This document shows, piece after piece, positions 44,476 through 56,439 of a stretch of 64,000 bases of DNA. A program made the position numbers and the translations under genes. Source of the stretch: Tubiluchus corallicola (lineage: Eukaryota > Priapulida > Priapulimorpha > Priapulimorphida > Tubiluchidae); the NCBI GenBank assembly GCA_030141605.1, contig JAQGDQ010000411.1, forward strand, positions 142,832-206,831. The letters run 5' to 3'. The notes beneath the pieces are model-generated. The model was not told where the DNA came from and searched no databases. It saw only the letters and a program-made list of their open reading frames with translations. How positions within the stretch are numbered: the first letter of the stretch is position 1; every line of letters begins with the position of its first letter.

Positions 44476-44607
44476 GCACTGAATAATTTGTGCTGGAGCT
44501 GCGGGCCACTACAACTATCGCCCGCCCTCCAGCTCTCCAAGTCTGAATTCATTGCAAAGCTGCTGGATGCTGTCGCATTCTCAACCAGGATTTTAACGAA
44601 CCCCCAG
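44476..44607 (+). CDS. Candidate exon X, copy A
   Basis: ctattttag|GCA...CAG|GTTCGA, 132 nt, open in phase 0: NNLCWSCGPLQLSPALQLSK, then EFIAKLLDAVAFSTRILTN. It would join in phase to the terminal exon at 52263. The donor (GTTCGA) is weak. Family not recognised. Confidence 0.4.
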
Positions 44608-45686
44608 GTTCGATCTCTATTTTGTTTTTTTAATTTATTGTCTATAACATTCACTTTGTTGATCGATTTACATTCATGCGGCAGAAAGGACAAGAAAAGA
44701 GAGTCATAAATAAAAGTTTGAATTCGTCTTGAAATTTTGTATCAGTTACATGCTGTTTTACTGTTTTACATTCAAAACGTGTAAACATAAATGAAACACG
44801 TTCAAAAACGTTCAATTAACGTTCAAAAAAGTAATCAGAGCAGTCGTAGGGCACACTTCTTCAACTAAGCATATCCATAAAATATTTTGTCTTATCAACA
44901 AAATTAATAATATGTTTTTGGTGAGCCCATTGTAGTACACAGTTTCACTATTCCACCAGGATAGTGAAACAGTGACGTTTCACCAGTTGGCGCGAACATT
45001 TTAAATTAATAATTTTCTTTTTCAGTCACATTTTGTCTTTTTAACAGGTGAACATAATGCGAAGTACTATAACTCTGAATGGAAAGTTTTTCGGGACGTA
45101 CTTTAAATTTCCCTTTTCTTCCCTTTTGATTATTCAGAGGTCTTTTCGTGCTAGAAAGTCAATGTAAAACCCGTTGTCTAAGTGGACTACTGATTTTAAA
45201 CATGTTTTTCACGTTTTGTGCTGTGTGTTGTGTAAGCGCTGCTAACTTTTATTGTACTATATTTGTAATCTTATTATTGTTTTATATTATTCAATGTCAC
45301 GACACTGTACTTTTGTATTGCACCTTGATATAAGTAAATACATAATTAAATATATAAATAATTTACGTTAATGCGAGCTCTCGGGGTTCTTATTGGTCCT
45401 CTGTGCCTGGCAGGTTTCTATGACCTAATGTCGCATAACTACGTCATTATTTAGGTTAAACGCGAAGCAGCTGATAAACCGTTTTCTCTACAAATCTTGA
45501 AAATGATGGTGAGAATTACGCATAGAGACACCTGCAGTGTATATACAACCCGCTACAAGTACGGATCTTAAAACCAATCCGCGTTTCTCACTGAAGGAAA
45601 TTACAGATGCCTTTATTTCTGCCAAAAATATTTATTATATTTCACACCTGATAGGATTCAAACTCAATGTTCACCCTATTTTGCAG

Positions 45687-45815
45687 TGTGACAATTGCCG
45701 CCGGCGTACTGGCCTATTGCCCAACTTCCCGCCCCTGCCAAGCCCAAGAGAACCGGTTCTGCCACCACTATACGGTGGCAGACCGTTTTATCATTCAAAC
45801 AGGGCATTTGACAAA
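45687..45815 (+). CDS. Unrecognised gene copy B, candidate early exon
   Basis: ttttgcag|TGTGACAATTGC... with donor GACAAA|GTAAGT. It encodes CDNCRRRTGLLPNFPPLPSP, then PPLYGGRPFYHSN. It could join an upstream ATGATG|GTGAGA at 45503 in phase. Its end aligns with copy A, but the start does not. The upstream region keeps a CCAAT-type attggtcc and ttctatgac but has no X-box. Confidence 0.4.
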
Positions 45816-46015
45816 GTAAGTATGCTTACTAGCCATAATTAACTAACTATCGTTTTGCAAGTGTTCACAGTTAATAATCTGTTTTGCATTAGAATTAAAG
45901 TACAATTTGTATTTTAGTGTTAAGCATGTTAGACTCATATTGCTGAAGCTTAGCAAATATACCAGTTTGCAATGTGCTGCCCTAAATACTTGTTTGTTCC
46001 CCATGTGCATTACAG

Positions 46016-46033
46016 CGAGCGGAAAAAATTTAC
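46016..46033 (+). CDS. Candidate 18-nt microexon, copy B
   Basis: tacag|CGAGCGGAAAAAATTTAC|GTAATT encodes RAEKIY, matching the copy A microexon minus two codons. Confidence 0.33.
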
Positions 46034-47044
46034 GTAATTAATCATATAAGCCGCATAAAAGCAATACTAGATTAGAAAATCTGAAAAAGTCTTTTGCACC
46101 TCCATCGGGCTATCCGGGCAATTCTTATAACCACTACACCTCAGAGGCTGCACCATTATTCTGCCGTGCAAAAATAGAGTACTTACAGTTACTTGCTTTA
46201 GACAATTTTCTCAGTCAAAAAACCACAAGAAATGCGGAACAACATGTGCTAGAAAATGACTCTTGGCACCGTAAGTGCTGCAGTGACAAATAACTGTGAA
46301 CTCTGTGTAAAAGCAACGGTAACACATGTACACCACTTACAGTTACTAGCTTTAGACAATTTTCTCAGTCAAAAAACCACAAAAAATGCAGAACAACACG
46401 TGCTAGAAAATGACTCTTGGCAGAAAAACTCCGCAACTTCATGACCTTAAGTTTGGCTGTTTACAAGTTGGTCTGGTACACAAAGTATTAAAGTATGCCG
46501 ACTTATTGGTTTTAAATTTAGCGTAGCGCCAAGACAAAAATTAGCTTTATCATATCAGGTGGCTGAAAAACTGAATGTGCCGACGATACGAAAATAACGA
46601 AATCGCTTCAAAATTACCATACTTGGAAACTTTGTGTATTAAGGCCAAAAATCTTACGGCATTTCCTTAAATTTTCCCACAGAACTTTTAAGAGTCACAA
46701 AAGTAAATGCTGGAAGAAATCCTGTGTCCAAAATACCTAGTGGCCAAATAACCTATGTGTCAAAAATGTTTGTGTTGAAACTGCTTGTGTCCGAAACCCC
46801 TGTAACCGTAAAAATGCATTTCTGAGCAACGTAAAATGAATATAACTATATTGTCCGAAACTGTAGTTACAAGCAAAAGTTTCAAGTTCATACATTTGAA
46901 GAGCAAAAGCAGCAAAGTATTCAACTACGATAGACTTGGAAAAACAATTACGTACATTGAATAAGTTTAATATTCATACCTGTTTAACTGTTTCATGTTA
47001 TTGCGGAGGTGCCATTTGCTTCAATAATAATATTATTTCATTAG

Positions 47045-47176
47045 CAGCACCAACAGAGTGAGCAAGAACGTTACGAAGCTGGAACCCATCGAAGAAAAAA
47101 GGAAACTCAGCTCCCTATCTCCATCATGGGAGCACACGCTGAGGAAGGGGACCCTGCCACTCATTCAACTTCGTGA
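47045..47176 (+). CDS. Candidate exon, copy B
   Basis: Counterpart of 43635-43766, with two substitutions and the same stop. Confidence 0.3.
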   Translation, partial: QHQQSEQERYEAGTHRRKKETQLPISIMGAHAEEGDPATHSTS

Positions 47177-47897
47177 CAGGAGGCCCTGGTATTAAAACTT
47201 ACACTATTGCTTAATGTGCTTTCTGTATAAATATTTCTCAGTCAAAGATAAACATCAGATAATTATCTAATATACAAAAATGACATGTTGTGTAAAAGTT
47301 AAAAAAGTAATAGAATGTTGCTGCTGTGAATTACAAGCTGTAAATGTTACTGAGGCCAGAAAATTATATTAAACTGAAATAAATTGAGTTTTTGCTTGTC
47401 AAACTGTCACACATTTGTATTACAATTTTAAATAATTATGGGTTCTAGGACAATAAAAATCTGATGTCGACAACAGTTAGTAACTCTTGCACGGTACTTA
47501 CAATTAATGAGTAACATTTTCGCCAAAAATTGCTTTGCAGTTTCTTTAAGTCAAATCGGATGCAAATCCTAGTTCGTCTGATATATTATTTCAGACGTAC
47601 TAGAAGCCTACATCTTTTACGACTGTATGCAATAACAAGAATATTGAGGTGCTGATAAACAAAAGCCGATGTAAAATAAATTTAAATATCTACTATATTT
47701 ACTGGCCACTACTCAACAATTGCATTTTACAGGTATAAGCCAATACAAATATTTTTTCGTTTCTGTTCAACAATGGTAAACTTAGTAGCTAAGTGGACGC
47801 TAAAAACTGTGATGAATTTGAGATTTGAACTTCAGACCTTGGGACTAAAACTCGCAAATTAGGCCACACATTTTCATCTTCATTTTTTCTATTTTAG

Positions 47898-48034
47898 GCA
47901 CTGAATAATTTGTGCTGGGGCTGCGGGCCACTACAACCATCGCCCCCCCCCACCTCCAGCTCTCCCAGTCTGAATTCTTTGCAAAGCTGCTGGATGCTGT
48001 CGCATTCTCAACCAGGATTTTAACGAACCTCCAG
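47898..48034 (+). pseudogene. Exon X duplicate, copy B, frameshifted
   Basis: 137 nt against 132 in copy A. An expanded C run (cgccccccccccac type) adds 5 nt and breaks the frame, so this duplicate cannot encode the copy A peptide. Confidence 0.5.
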
Positions 48035-48106
48035 GTTCGATCTCTATTTTGTTTTTTTAAATTTATAGTCTATAACATTCACTTTGTTGATCGATTTACA
48101 TTCATG

Positions 48107-50190
48107 AGTCATTCACATTCACTTGTTGATCCGTTCACATTCACTTGTTGTGTTGATGCGTTCACATTCACTTGTTGATGCGTTCACATTCACTTGTTGA
48201 TGGGTTCACGTTCACTTGTTGATCCGTTCACATTCACTTGTTGATCCGTTCACATTCACTTGCTGATCCGTTCACATTCACTTGCTGATCCATTCACATT
48301 CACTTGTTGATCCGTTCACATTCACTTGTTGATCCGTTCACATTCACTTGTTGATGCGTTCACATTCACTTGTTGATGCATTCACATTTACTTGTTGATG
48401 GGTTCACATTCACTTGTTGATCCGTTCACATTCACTTGTTGATCCATTCACATTCACTTGTTGATCCATTCACATTCACTTGTTGATCCATTCACATTCA
48501 CTTGTTGATGGGTTCACATTCACTTGTTGATCCGTTCACATTCACTTGTTGATCCGTTCACATTCACTTGTTGATGCGTTCACATTCACTTGTTGATGCA
48601 TTCACGTTTACTTGTTGATGGGTTCACATTCACTTGTTGATCCGTTCACATTCACTTGTTGATCCGTTCACATTCACTTGTTGATGCGTTCACATTCACT
48701 TGTTGATCCATTCACATTCACTTGTTGATGCGTTCACATTCACTTGTTGATGGGTTCACATTCACTTGTTGATGCGTTCACATTCACTTGTTGATGCGTT
48801 CACATTCACTTGTTGATGGGTTCACATTCACTTGTTGATGGGTTCACATTCACTTGTTGATCCGTTCACATTTACTTGTCGATGCGTTCACATTCACCTG
48901 TTGATCCGTTCACATTCACTTGTTGATCCGTTCACATTCACTTGCTGATCCGTTCACATTCACTTGCTGATCCGTTCACATTCACTTGCTGATCCGTTCA
49001 CATTCACTTGTTGATCCATTCACATTCACTTGTTGATGGGTTCACATTCACTTGTTGATGGGTTCACATTCACTTGTTGATCCGTTCACATTCACTTGTT
49101 GATCCGTTCACATTCACTTGTTGATCCGTTCACATTCACTTGTTGATCCGTTCACATTCACTTGTTGATCCGTTCACATTCACTTGTTGATGTGTTCACA
49201 TTCCCTTGTTGATGTGTTCACATTCACTTGTTGATCCGTTCACATTCACTTGTTGATCCGTTCACATTTACTTGTTGATGGGTTCACATTCACTTGTTGA
49301 TGGGTTCACATTCACTTGTCGATGCATTCACATTCACTTGTTGATCCGTTCACATTCACTTGTCGATGCATTCACATTCACTTGTTGGTCCGTTCACATT
49401 CACTTGTTGATGGGTTCACATTCACTTGTTGATGCATTCACATTCACTTGTTGATGGGTTCACATTCACTTGTTGACGCGTTCGCATTCACTTGTTGATG
49501 CGTTCACATTTACTTGTCGATGCGTTCACATTCACTTGTTGATGCATTCACATTCACTTGTTGATCCGTTCACATTCACTTGTTGATCCGTTCACATTCA
49601 CTTGTCGATGCATTCACATTCACTTGTTGATCCGTTCACATTTACTTGTTGATGGGTTCACATTCACTTGTTGATGGGTTCACATTTACTTGTTGATGGG
49701 TTCACATTCACTTGTTGATGCGTTCACATTCACTTGTTGATCCGTTCACATTCACTTGTTGATGCATTCACATTCACTTGTTGACGCGTTCACATTCACT
49801 TGTTGATGCGTTCACATTCACTTGTTGATGCGTTCACATTCACTTGTCGATGCGTTCACATTCACTTGTTGATGGGTTCACATTTACTTGTCGATGCGTT
49901 CACATTCACTTGTTGATGGGTTCACATTTACTTGTTGATGGGTTCGCATTCACTTGTTGATGGGTTCACATTTACTTGTTGATGGGTTCACATTCACTTG
50001 CTGATCCGTTCGCATTCACTTGTTGATGGGTTCACATTCACTTGACGATGCGTTCACATTCACTTGTTGATGCATTCACATTCACTTGTTGGTGCGTTCA
50101 CAGTCACTTGTTTTTTGCATTCACATTTCTTGCTGAACTGTTCACATTCATTTGTTGAACCGGCTCACATTCACTTGTTGAGACTTTCAG
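48107..50190. repeat. 22-bp minisatellite, about 90 copies
   Basis: Units of gttcacattcacttgttgat plus two variable bases, 22 bp apart almost without indels over 2 kb. Variation is concentrated in a few positions (ccg, gcg, ggg, cca, gca; ttg/ctg/tcg). The array begins exactly at the end of duplication unit 2. Confidence 0.95.
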
Positions 50191-50474
50191 TATATCATAA
50201 GAATGAATACACGTTGCTACACTGAAGTCCAAACTGCTTTTTTGCACACGAGGACGCCACTAGTCCCAATGTTTCACAATAATGTCTTCACCGTCATATT
50301 TCTTTCTTTGCTTTACTACAAATATGCTCTGTAGCTTCTCTAGCTTTAGGGATAATTGAGATGTCGTGTGAGCTGCAGGCCAGAGATAAGATTGAAGTTG
50401 GAACTCCCTACTTACAAAGCAGACCATTGTGTTCCATATCATTACATTTATTATTAAATTTATATAAACTTTGT

Positions 50475-51105
50475 TGTTTCATTTTAAGAGCACTAAAGTT
50501 CCATTTTAAGAGCACTGATGTTCCATTTTAAGAGCACTAATGTTCCATTTTACGAGCACTGATGTTCCATTTTAAGAGCACTAATGTTCCATTTTAAGAG
50601 CACTGATGTTCCATTTTAAGAGCACTGATGTTCCATTTTAAGAGCACTAATGTTCCATTTTACGAGCACTGTTGTTTCATTTTAAGAGCACTAATGTTCC
50701 ATTTTAAGAGCACTGATGTTCCATTTTAAGAGCACTGATGTTCTATTTTAAGAGCACTGATGTTCCATTTTAAGAGCACTAATGTTCCATTTTAAGAGCA
50801 CTGATGTTCCACTTTAAGAGCACTAACGTTCCATTTTTAGAGTACTAATGTTTCATTTTAAGAGCACTAATGTTCCATTTTAAGAGCACTGATCTTCCAC
50901 TTTAAGAGCAATAATGTTCCATTCTAAGAGCACTATGTTCCATTTTAAGAGCACTAATGTTCCATTTTAAGAGCACTGATCTTCCATTTTAAGAGCACTA
51001 ATGTTCCATTTTAAGAGCACTGATATTCCATTTTAAGAGCACTGATGTTCCATTTTAAGAGCACTAATGTTCCATTTCAAGAGCACTAATGTTCCATTTG
51101 CATAT
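50475..51105. repeat. Second 22-bp minisatellite, about 28 copies
   Basis: Units of ttccattttaagagcactaa (22-bp period), unrelated in sequence to the preceding 22-bp array 300 bp upstream. Confidence 0.94.
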
Positions 51106-52262
51106 CTGTAATTTTTCTTACCTTACTAAAGTTCTCTTATTGTAATGAAATTCCTCCACAAACTGTTAAAACTCTTCATGTGAAACAAAATTCCATATTT
51201 CCATTCCGTGAAGTTGTAAATACGCCGTTTTGAATTATATTACTAAACAGTCTTATTTTTTAAATGAGTCACTAGACTTTTCCTGGTTTCCTGTAGTCTC
51301 TGTTATTTTAATTTTGAGGGTATTGTAAATGAAGACAAACAAGTTGCGCCAAACGTAACCACCTTGCCTGAACAAAATGCAATATGCATAACGACACTTA
51401 GTTATTGGAAGGTGCTGCCCTCTACGAGCAGTGCGGAGAGGAAAGGCAGGAGGAGAACAATGATGGTTGCGTTCTTATTCACAGCAATGTTTTTTATCGT
51501 TATTGTGTTATAGTTAACAACAGCATTTAGTTATTACCAAATTTGTACCTTGAGAAATTTTAAATCTTGACGAAGAGCCAACGATGTAAGTTACATGAAT
51601 TTAAATAATTTAAGTTTATGAATTCGATCTCTGAAATTTGAGAAAGTACTTTTACCAATAAGTTGACGTCTTCTTAATTATTAAGTTTCTGTTTATCATT
51701 CTATTTATTTTTCTTACTTGTTAATGTTCTCTTTATTATTCTCTTTAGAATAAACGACTTTGGAACATGAATGAAATAGTGAAGGCTTTCTGTACATAAC
51801 AGATGCCACAGCAAAACAGCGGAGCGATTACACCAGTGATGTGATTCTACGAGTAATTAATACTCATTAAAACGAGGCTTTTAACTATAAAACATCTACA
51901 CTATCTAAATTGCACAACCTTCCAAAATCGTCGAAAGACTTAATCATAAAGTTGTCATTGTCAACATCGAATGTCCCTTACCTTTTACAGACTGAGCAGA
52001 CAGAAATCTGATGCGTAACAGAAATTAGTCCTCAAAACAGATATCGCAGGTAGTCTAGCAACAAGTAGCATGTAAGCGCATTGTTGATTATTAAATCGTT
52101 GAGGCTATTGCTGTTACCATCGGAATCACCTTTAACGAGTTGTGAAAGCTCAAAGAAACCATATGGACTAATAATAATAGCCATTGCAGGGTTTCGAAAT
52201 GCGGAGGCGACCATAAAGTTGTGACTGACAATCTGGCATGGATTTCCGTTCGTCCCGTTTAG
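51106..52262. other. Unassigned sequence / putative intron
   Basis: No supported exon or repeat before the terminal exon at 52263. Confidence 0.5.
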
Positions 52263-52391
52263 CTGAGACACTTCCTGTACAACATTCTGATGGACACGTT
52301 TACGGACGTGCGATCCATGGTTGGAGGAAGTGGTATGAAGAATGTAGAACTCCGGTGGAGACACATGGAGCAGGCGTATGCTTTGCAATAG
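52263..52391 (+). CDS. Candidate terminal exon of unrecognised gene
   Basis: A strong acceptor (ttccgttcgtcccgtttag) precedes 42 codons and TAG at 52389: LRHFLYNILMDTFTDVRSMV, then GMKNVELRWRHMEQAYALQ. It is phase 0, compatible with exon X at 44476-44607. AATAAA lies 170 nt downstream. A second open frame overlaps the same stretch (HVYGRAIHGWRKWYEEC...), with its own ATG at 52238. I prefer the first because of the splice phase and composition. Confidence 0.5.
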   Translation: MRHFLYNILMDTFTDVRSMVGGSGMKNVELRWRHMEQAYALQ

Positions 52392-52560
52392 TAGACAGCC
52401 CGATGGACACTCCTGTCAACGCACTGACAACCCACGAACGTGTTGCTGTTGAAGTTAGAAAGAGCCTGAGAAGCTAGGATCTAACCCTTTTATTTCAGTA
52501 TTGCAGTTTATTTGATACCTGTTAAACATAATTGCTCTGAGAAATGTGTTGTTATACGTC

Positions 52561-52566
52561 AATAAA
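52561..52566 (+). terminator. Poly(A) signal AATAAA
   Basis: AATAAA followed by atgttttttt, downstream of the candidate terminal exon. Confidence 0.45.
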
Positions 52567-52774
52567 TATGTTTTTTTCACTAGCTTAAACAAATGGTAAA
52601 GTCAGTTTGAATCAACTGCTAAATTATTAAAAGCAACAGTGAAAAATTCTCGAGAGTTTAACAGTGAACAACGCGTAATAAGTAATTTGAACTGTAACTA
52701 TATCCAAAAGAACCAATCCCCGTCTAAGTAATTAGCCTACTATACATTATTATAAACACATTGCACTTTCAACA

Positions 52775-53402
52775 TTCACTTTGGATGCTACCAGCAGGTT
52801 TGCCTGTGTCAAGGTCAAGTCTACTAATGCTGGGCTCACTGCACTGTTAAGTATCTAGAGTAAATTCTACAGCTGTAGTTTGAATTCACATGCTACCAGC
52901 AGGTCTGCCTGTGTCAAGGTCAAGTCTACTAATGCTGGGCTCACTGCTCTGTTAAGTATCTAGAGTAAATTCTACAGCTGTAGTTTGAATTCACACACTA
53001 GCAGCAGGTCTGGCTGTGTCAAGGTCAAGTCTACTAATGCTGGGCTCACTGCACTGTTAAGTATTTAGAGTAAATTCTACAGCTGTAGTTTGAATTCACA
53101 TGCTAGCAGCAGGTTTGCCTGTGTCAAGGTCAAGTCTACTAATGCTGGGCTCACTGCACTGTTAAGTATCTACAGTAAAATCTACAGCTGTAGTTTGAAT
53201 TCACATGCTAGCATGAGGTTTGCCTGTGTCAAGGTCAAGTCTACTAATGCTGGGCTCACTGCTCTGTTAAGTATCTACAGTAAAATCTACAGCTGTAGTT
53301 TGAATTCACATGCAAGCAGCAGGTTTGCCTGTGTCACGGTCAAGTCTACTAATGCTTGGCTCACTACACTAATTGTTAAGTATCTACAGTAAATTTCACA
53401 GC
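52775..53402. repeat. 105-bp minisatellite
   Basis: Six copies exactly 105 bp apart (gaattcaca at 52882, 52987, 53092, 53197 and 53302). Each has the 12-bp perfect palindrome ctacagctgtag. The period is divisible by 3, so frames stay open artificially. Confidence 0.94.
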
Positions 53403-53601
53403 TGTACGTATCATAGCAAAAGGTATCAGGATGTATCGTTACAGGTCTAATTTTTACCATGTTCATGTATGAGAATCAGTACAATTAGTAAAAATGTATC
53501 TTTCCATTCCTATCTAAATGCAAATGGCTTTGGGACTGTAAATTTTAAATCTTTCAGAGCGTTCAAACATAAATTTTTCGATTTTTACTGTTGAGAAATG
53601 G

Positions 53602-53797
53602 TGATTTACTAGCAGGATCTAGCTTGGGAACAAGAAAAAATGAACTAGGCAAGGTTCTAGCTGGCTGTTAAAATTGGTACTATTACAATAGTTTGAGCTG
53701 GAAGCATTGTCAAGTGTACACGAATGCATTGTCTGGTACACTTAACCTTTGACCTTTTCACGATCATTATGAATCCCAGGAACTGTGAAAAGGCTTA
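53602..53797 (-). mobile_element. MITE family M1, copy 3 (partial)
   Basis: Keeps the actagcaggatctagcttgg, aacctttgaccttttcac and aactgtgaaaaggctta blocks; the other half of the element is missing. Confidence 0.65.
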
Positions 53798-54340
53798 GTG
53801 TTGAGTTCTTGAAACTAAAATCTATCAGAAAATAAGGACACGTAAAAAAGCAGAATAGAACCTGTATTTGAACCAGTGAACTCTGGATCGCATAAACACA
53901 ATTAAAGCTTAAACAAGATATTGGACTAGTAATTGAATTATTCTTTTATTTGTCGGAATTACGCAATACAAGTACCTATATTTTGCAGAGTACATAAACG
54001 GTAAGCATTACGACACACCGTTGCCGTTTCTTAAAATACAACTGCCGCACTCCGTTCTAAAGTCATTTACGGCAGTTTTTGCCTCTTATGTGGAGACAGA
54101 AAATACGTATTGAATAACAAACAATGTCTGCTTCAACGACAAAACGTTCTGATGAACCCGTATATAAAACATGCAATGCAAAATCTTTAAGAACCAATAG
54201 AATCAGCCTGGTCAGCACCTCCAAACTGAGAAAAACTGGCAATTTGAAGTTGTGCTTTACAACAACAAAGTGCAAAAATTTAAAATTACTACAATTTTGA
54301 ATCACAAGTCAAGATTTAGGTGAGATTTAGGTCAGTCAAG
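53798..54340. other. Unassigned sequence
   Basis: No supported gene or repeat. Confidence 0.45.
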
Positions 54341-54815
54341 CAGAGGAGTAGCAAGGTGGGGGGGCGACAGGGGGCAATTGACCCTGGGGCAAAATTTTTC
54401 TAGAGTTTAATGTGTAGCGTGTGTCCAGTGACTTTAGCAGATCAATAATTTTGGGAGGAGCAATGACGTTTCTCTAAATTTCGATTGTATTATTGTGAAA
54501 ACCTGTAGTGTTCTGTATCTTTCATAATCTTTGTATGTTTTAATGCTGGAGCTGAATGTTTAAGAACATTAGTGTTATGCACAACTAATGCATAGAAAAG
54601 AGTTATTCTGCTGCAAGTCCCACAACAAATCAAACTCAGGGTGAGTCTTAGAAAAAATCTTTCATATTTATCCCGTCATGTTGAAAAAGGAAAGTCGGGC
54701 TGAGGGACACAAAAAAGTGCACAATTTGTGGCTTCACCCACAAAACAAATGATCAAAACATTAAAACAGCAGGTTTTTTGCACCCCGGGCGCCACAAACA
54801 CTTGCTACGCCACTG
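54341..54815 (-). mobile_element. hAT-like MITE, family M2 copy 3
   Basis: About 475 bp, inverted relative to the 25692 copy. Ends cagaggagtagcaag and cttgctacgccactg. Internally shares cttcacccacaaaac, aatcaaactcagggtga and cctgtagtgttctgtat. Confidence 0.75.
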
Positions 54816-55197
54816 ATTACACGTTAATAAAAAAGCAAATTACGGCTTAAAAGTGATATCCAATCATTCATATTTAAATCCTTTCAAGTCTCTACTGTAT
54901 GTGTACCACCTATAATGAAGTCTAGAGTAAGTGACATGATTTAAACCCAATGATGATAAAAGAACAATGTAATTACTACTTTATCTTACACAAATAATAG
55001 TACAAGTACATAATAATGGACAAACACTTTTAACTACCCGCGAGCCTATATATATATTACACACAAACCTTCTTCGGTTGTTTTCTTATTACGAACGTCA
55101 AGCATTCTTCTCAGTCATTTGTATTTTCAACCTTGCACATAGCAACATGCACGTTTGCAGAAAAATGGACAAAGTATGAACTGGCCCTAAGCTTAAA

Positions 55198-55680
55198 GGA
55201 AAGCCCAAGCTTTCTGAGAAGTCAGGGTTATTTCAATGTTCGTGAAAAATGTTAGAAAAATTTAGTAATAAAAATGCGACAAGAGCATCGTGTAACAAGT
55301 AAGATCACTTTAAAGTCACGATCACTTCTTGCTTGGAAGCTCCCATTTTCAATGCCCATTCTTCATTCGTCTTGAAGAAAAGTAGTGCCACTGTCAATCT
55401 TCATCAAAAGTATACTAAGTTTTTACAAGAAATTAGATTGTTAGTTTTGTTTTATTTTTGCATGAGCATTGGGTAAACCTCAGAAGTTTGCAGTAGTTTA
55501 ATAAGCAAAACGCGCTTACGAAAAGTCACGAAGTCTCCCAGTTACGTCACGATTTTCGATTGAACGGAAACGCAACTATCAAGTCTGAATATTTTTATTC
55601 AGAGGTAGTATATTTTAAATTTACGCTTTATAGACACTTTTTCTAAGTTTAAGTGACAACAGTAAAAGAAAGCCAAAATA
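55198..55680 (+). repeat. Dispersed repeat B, copy 2
   Basis: Related to 21738-22285 in the same orientation, ending cagtaaaagaaagcca. It borders the inverted element A copy. Confidence 0.55.
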
Positions 55681-56061
55681 CACTCATCTCGGGTGAGACG
55701 TCAGTCCGAATTTGCGGATTGTCCGTATTTACAGATACTAAGCTAGTGCAGTAAGCGCAGCTAGTGTATTAGACTCACGGTAATGTAGAATCAATCTCCT
55801 AATTGTCTCAAACAAATCTAGTACAGGCCGCTCCTATGCAAGAGTATATAAAAACTGCCTCAATTGACTCAAATAACTCCGTACAATTGCTTCTATATTT
55901 TTATACATAGAGTACCGTGGTTACACTGATGTAACAATGTAAACAAAGTGACGGCCCGCCAACTAGTGGTCAGCTCGTGAAATAATAGACTGTGTCCGGG
56001 AGTTTTAACGGTCCAGATTTTGTCCGATTCTTACGAAATCCGTAAAAACGTGTACTGAGTG
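55681..56061 (-). mobile_element. DNA-transposon-like element A, copy 2
   Basis: Starts cactcatctcgggtgag and ends gtactgagtg. The interior is the reverse complement of element A at 21029-21725 (for example aatctcctaattgtctcaaa against gagacaattaggcgacta). Confidence 0.5.
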
Positions 56062-56439
56062 ACTTGTTCTTTCCTTCAAACCATAGGAAGTCCAGTACCA
56101 GTTTAAAAGTTAAAAAGTAACGTCAGAAAACTTATTCTAAACTGTTCCATTCCACAACGTGCAATGGAAGTAGAGGAATAATGTACGTACTATAATAGCA
56201 TGATTTTGCATACTGTGAAACAACTTTTCTTGTAAGTACTAAATCTATTAACAATCATCAACTAATAATAATAATAATTAACAAATGCATTTTGAAACGT
56301 GAAAAAATAGTAAGTTTAAGGCAGTGAACGCAACGACGACGCTTTGTTAATGTTCCGGTTTTGATCAGAAATCTTGTCGCCCAGGAAACGCTAACGTATT
56401 TAAACATACATTACGTTTATGAAGCGGTAATACATATTA

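Larger units (their letters stand above)
41244..48106. repeat. 3.4-kb tandem segmental duplication
   Basis: Unit 1 is about 41244-44679 and unit 2 about 44680-48106; both start ggcagaaaggacaag and the spacing is 3436 bp. They are nearly identical from the start to aagtactataactctgaat, and again from the intron start gtaagtatgcttactagcc to the end. Between these points (about 41656-42390 versus 45083-45815) the promoter and first exon differ strongly. Unit 2 ends where the 22-bp minisatellite starts. Confidence 0.92.

Noticed and set aside
52238-52477. 79-codon frame HVYGRAIHGWRKWYEEC...
   Set aside because: It overlaps the terminal exon frame that has the better splice phase. I keep it only as an alternative because no family is recognised for either.
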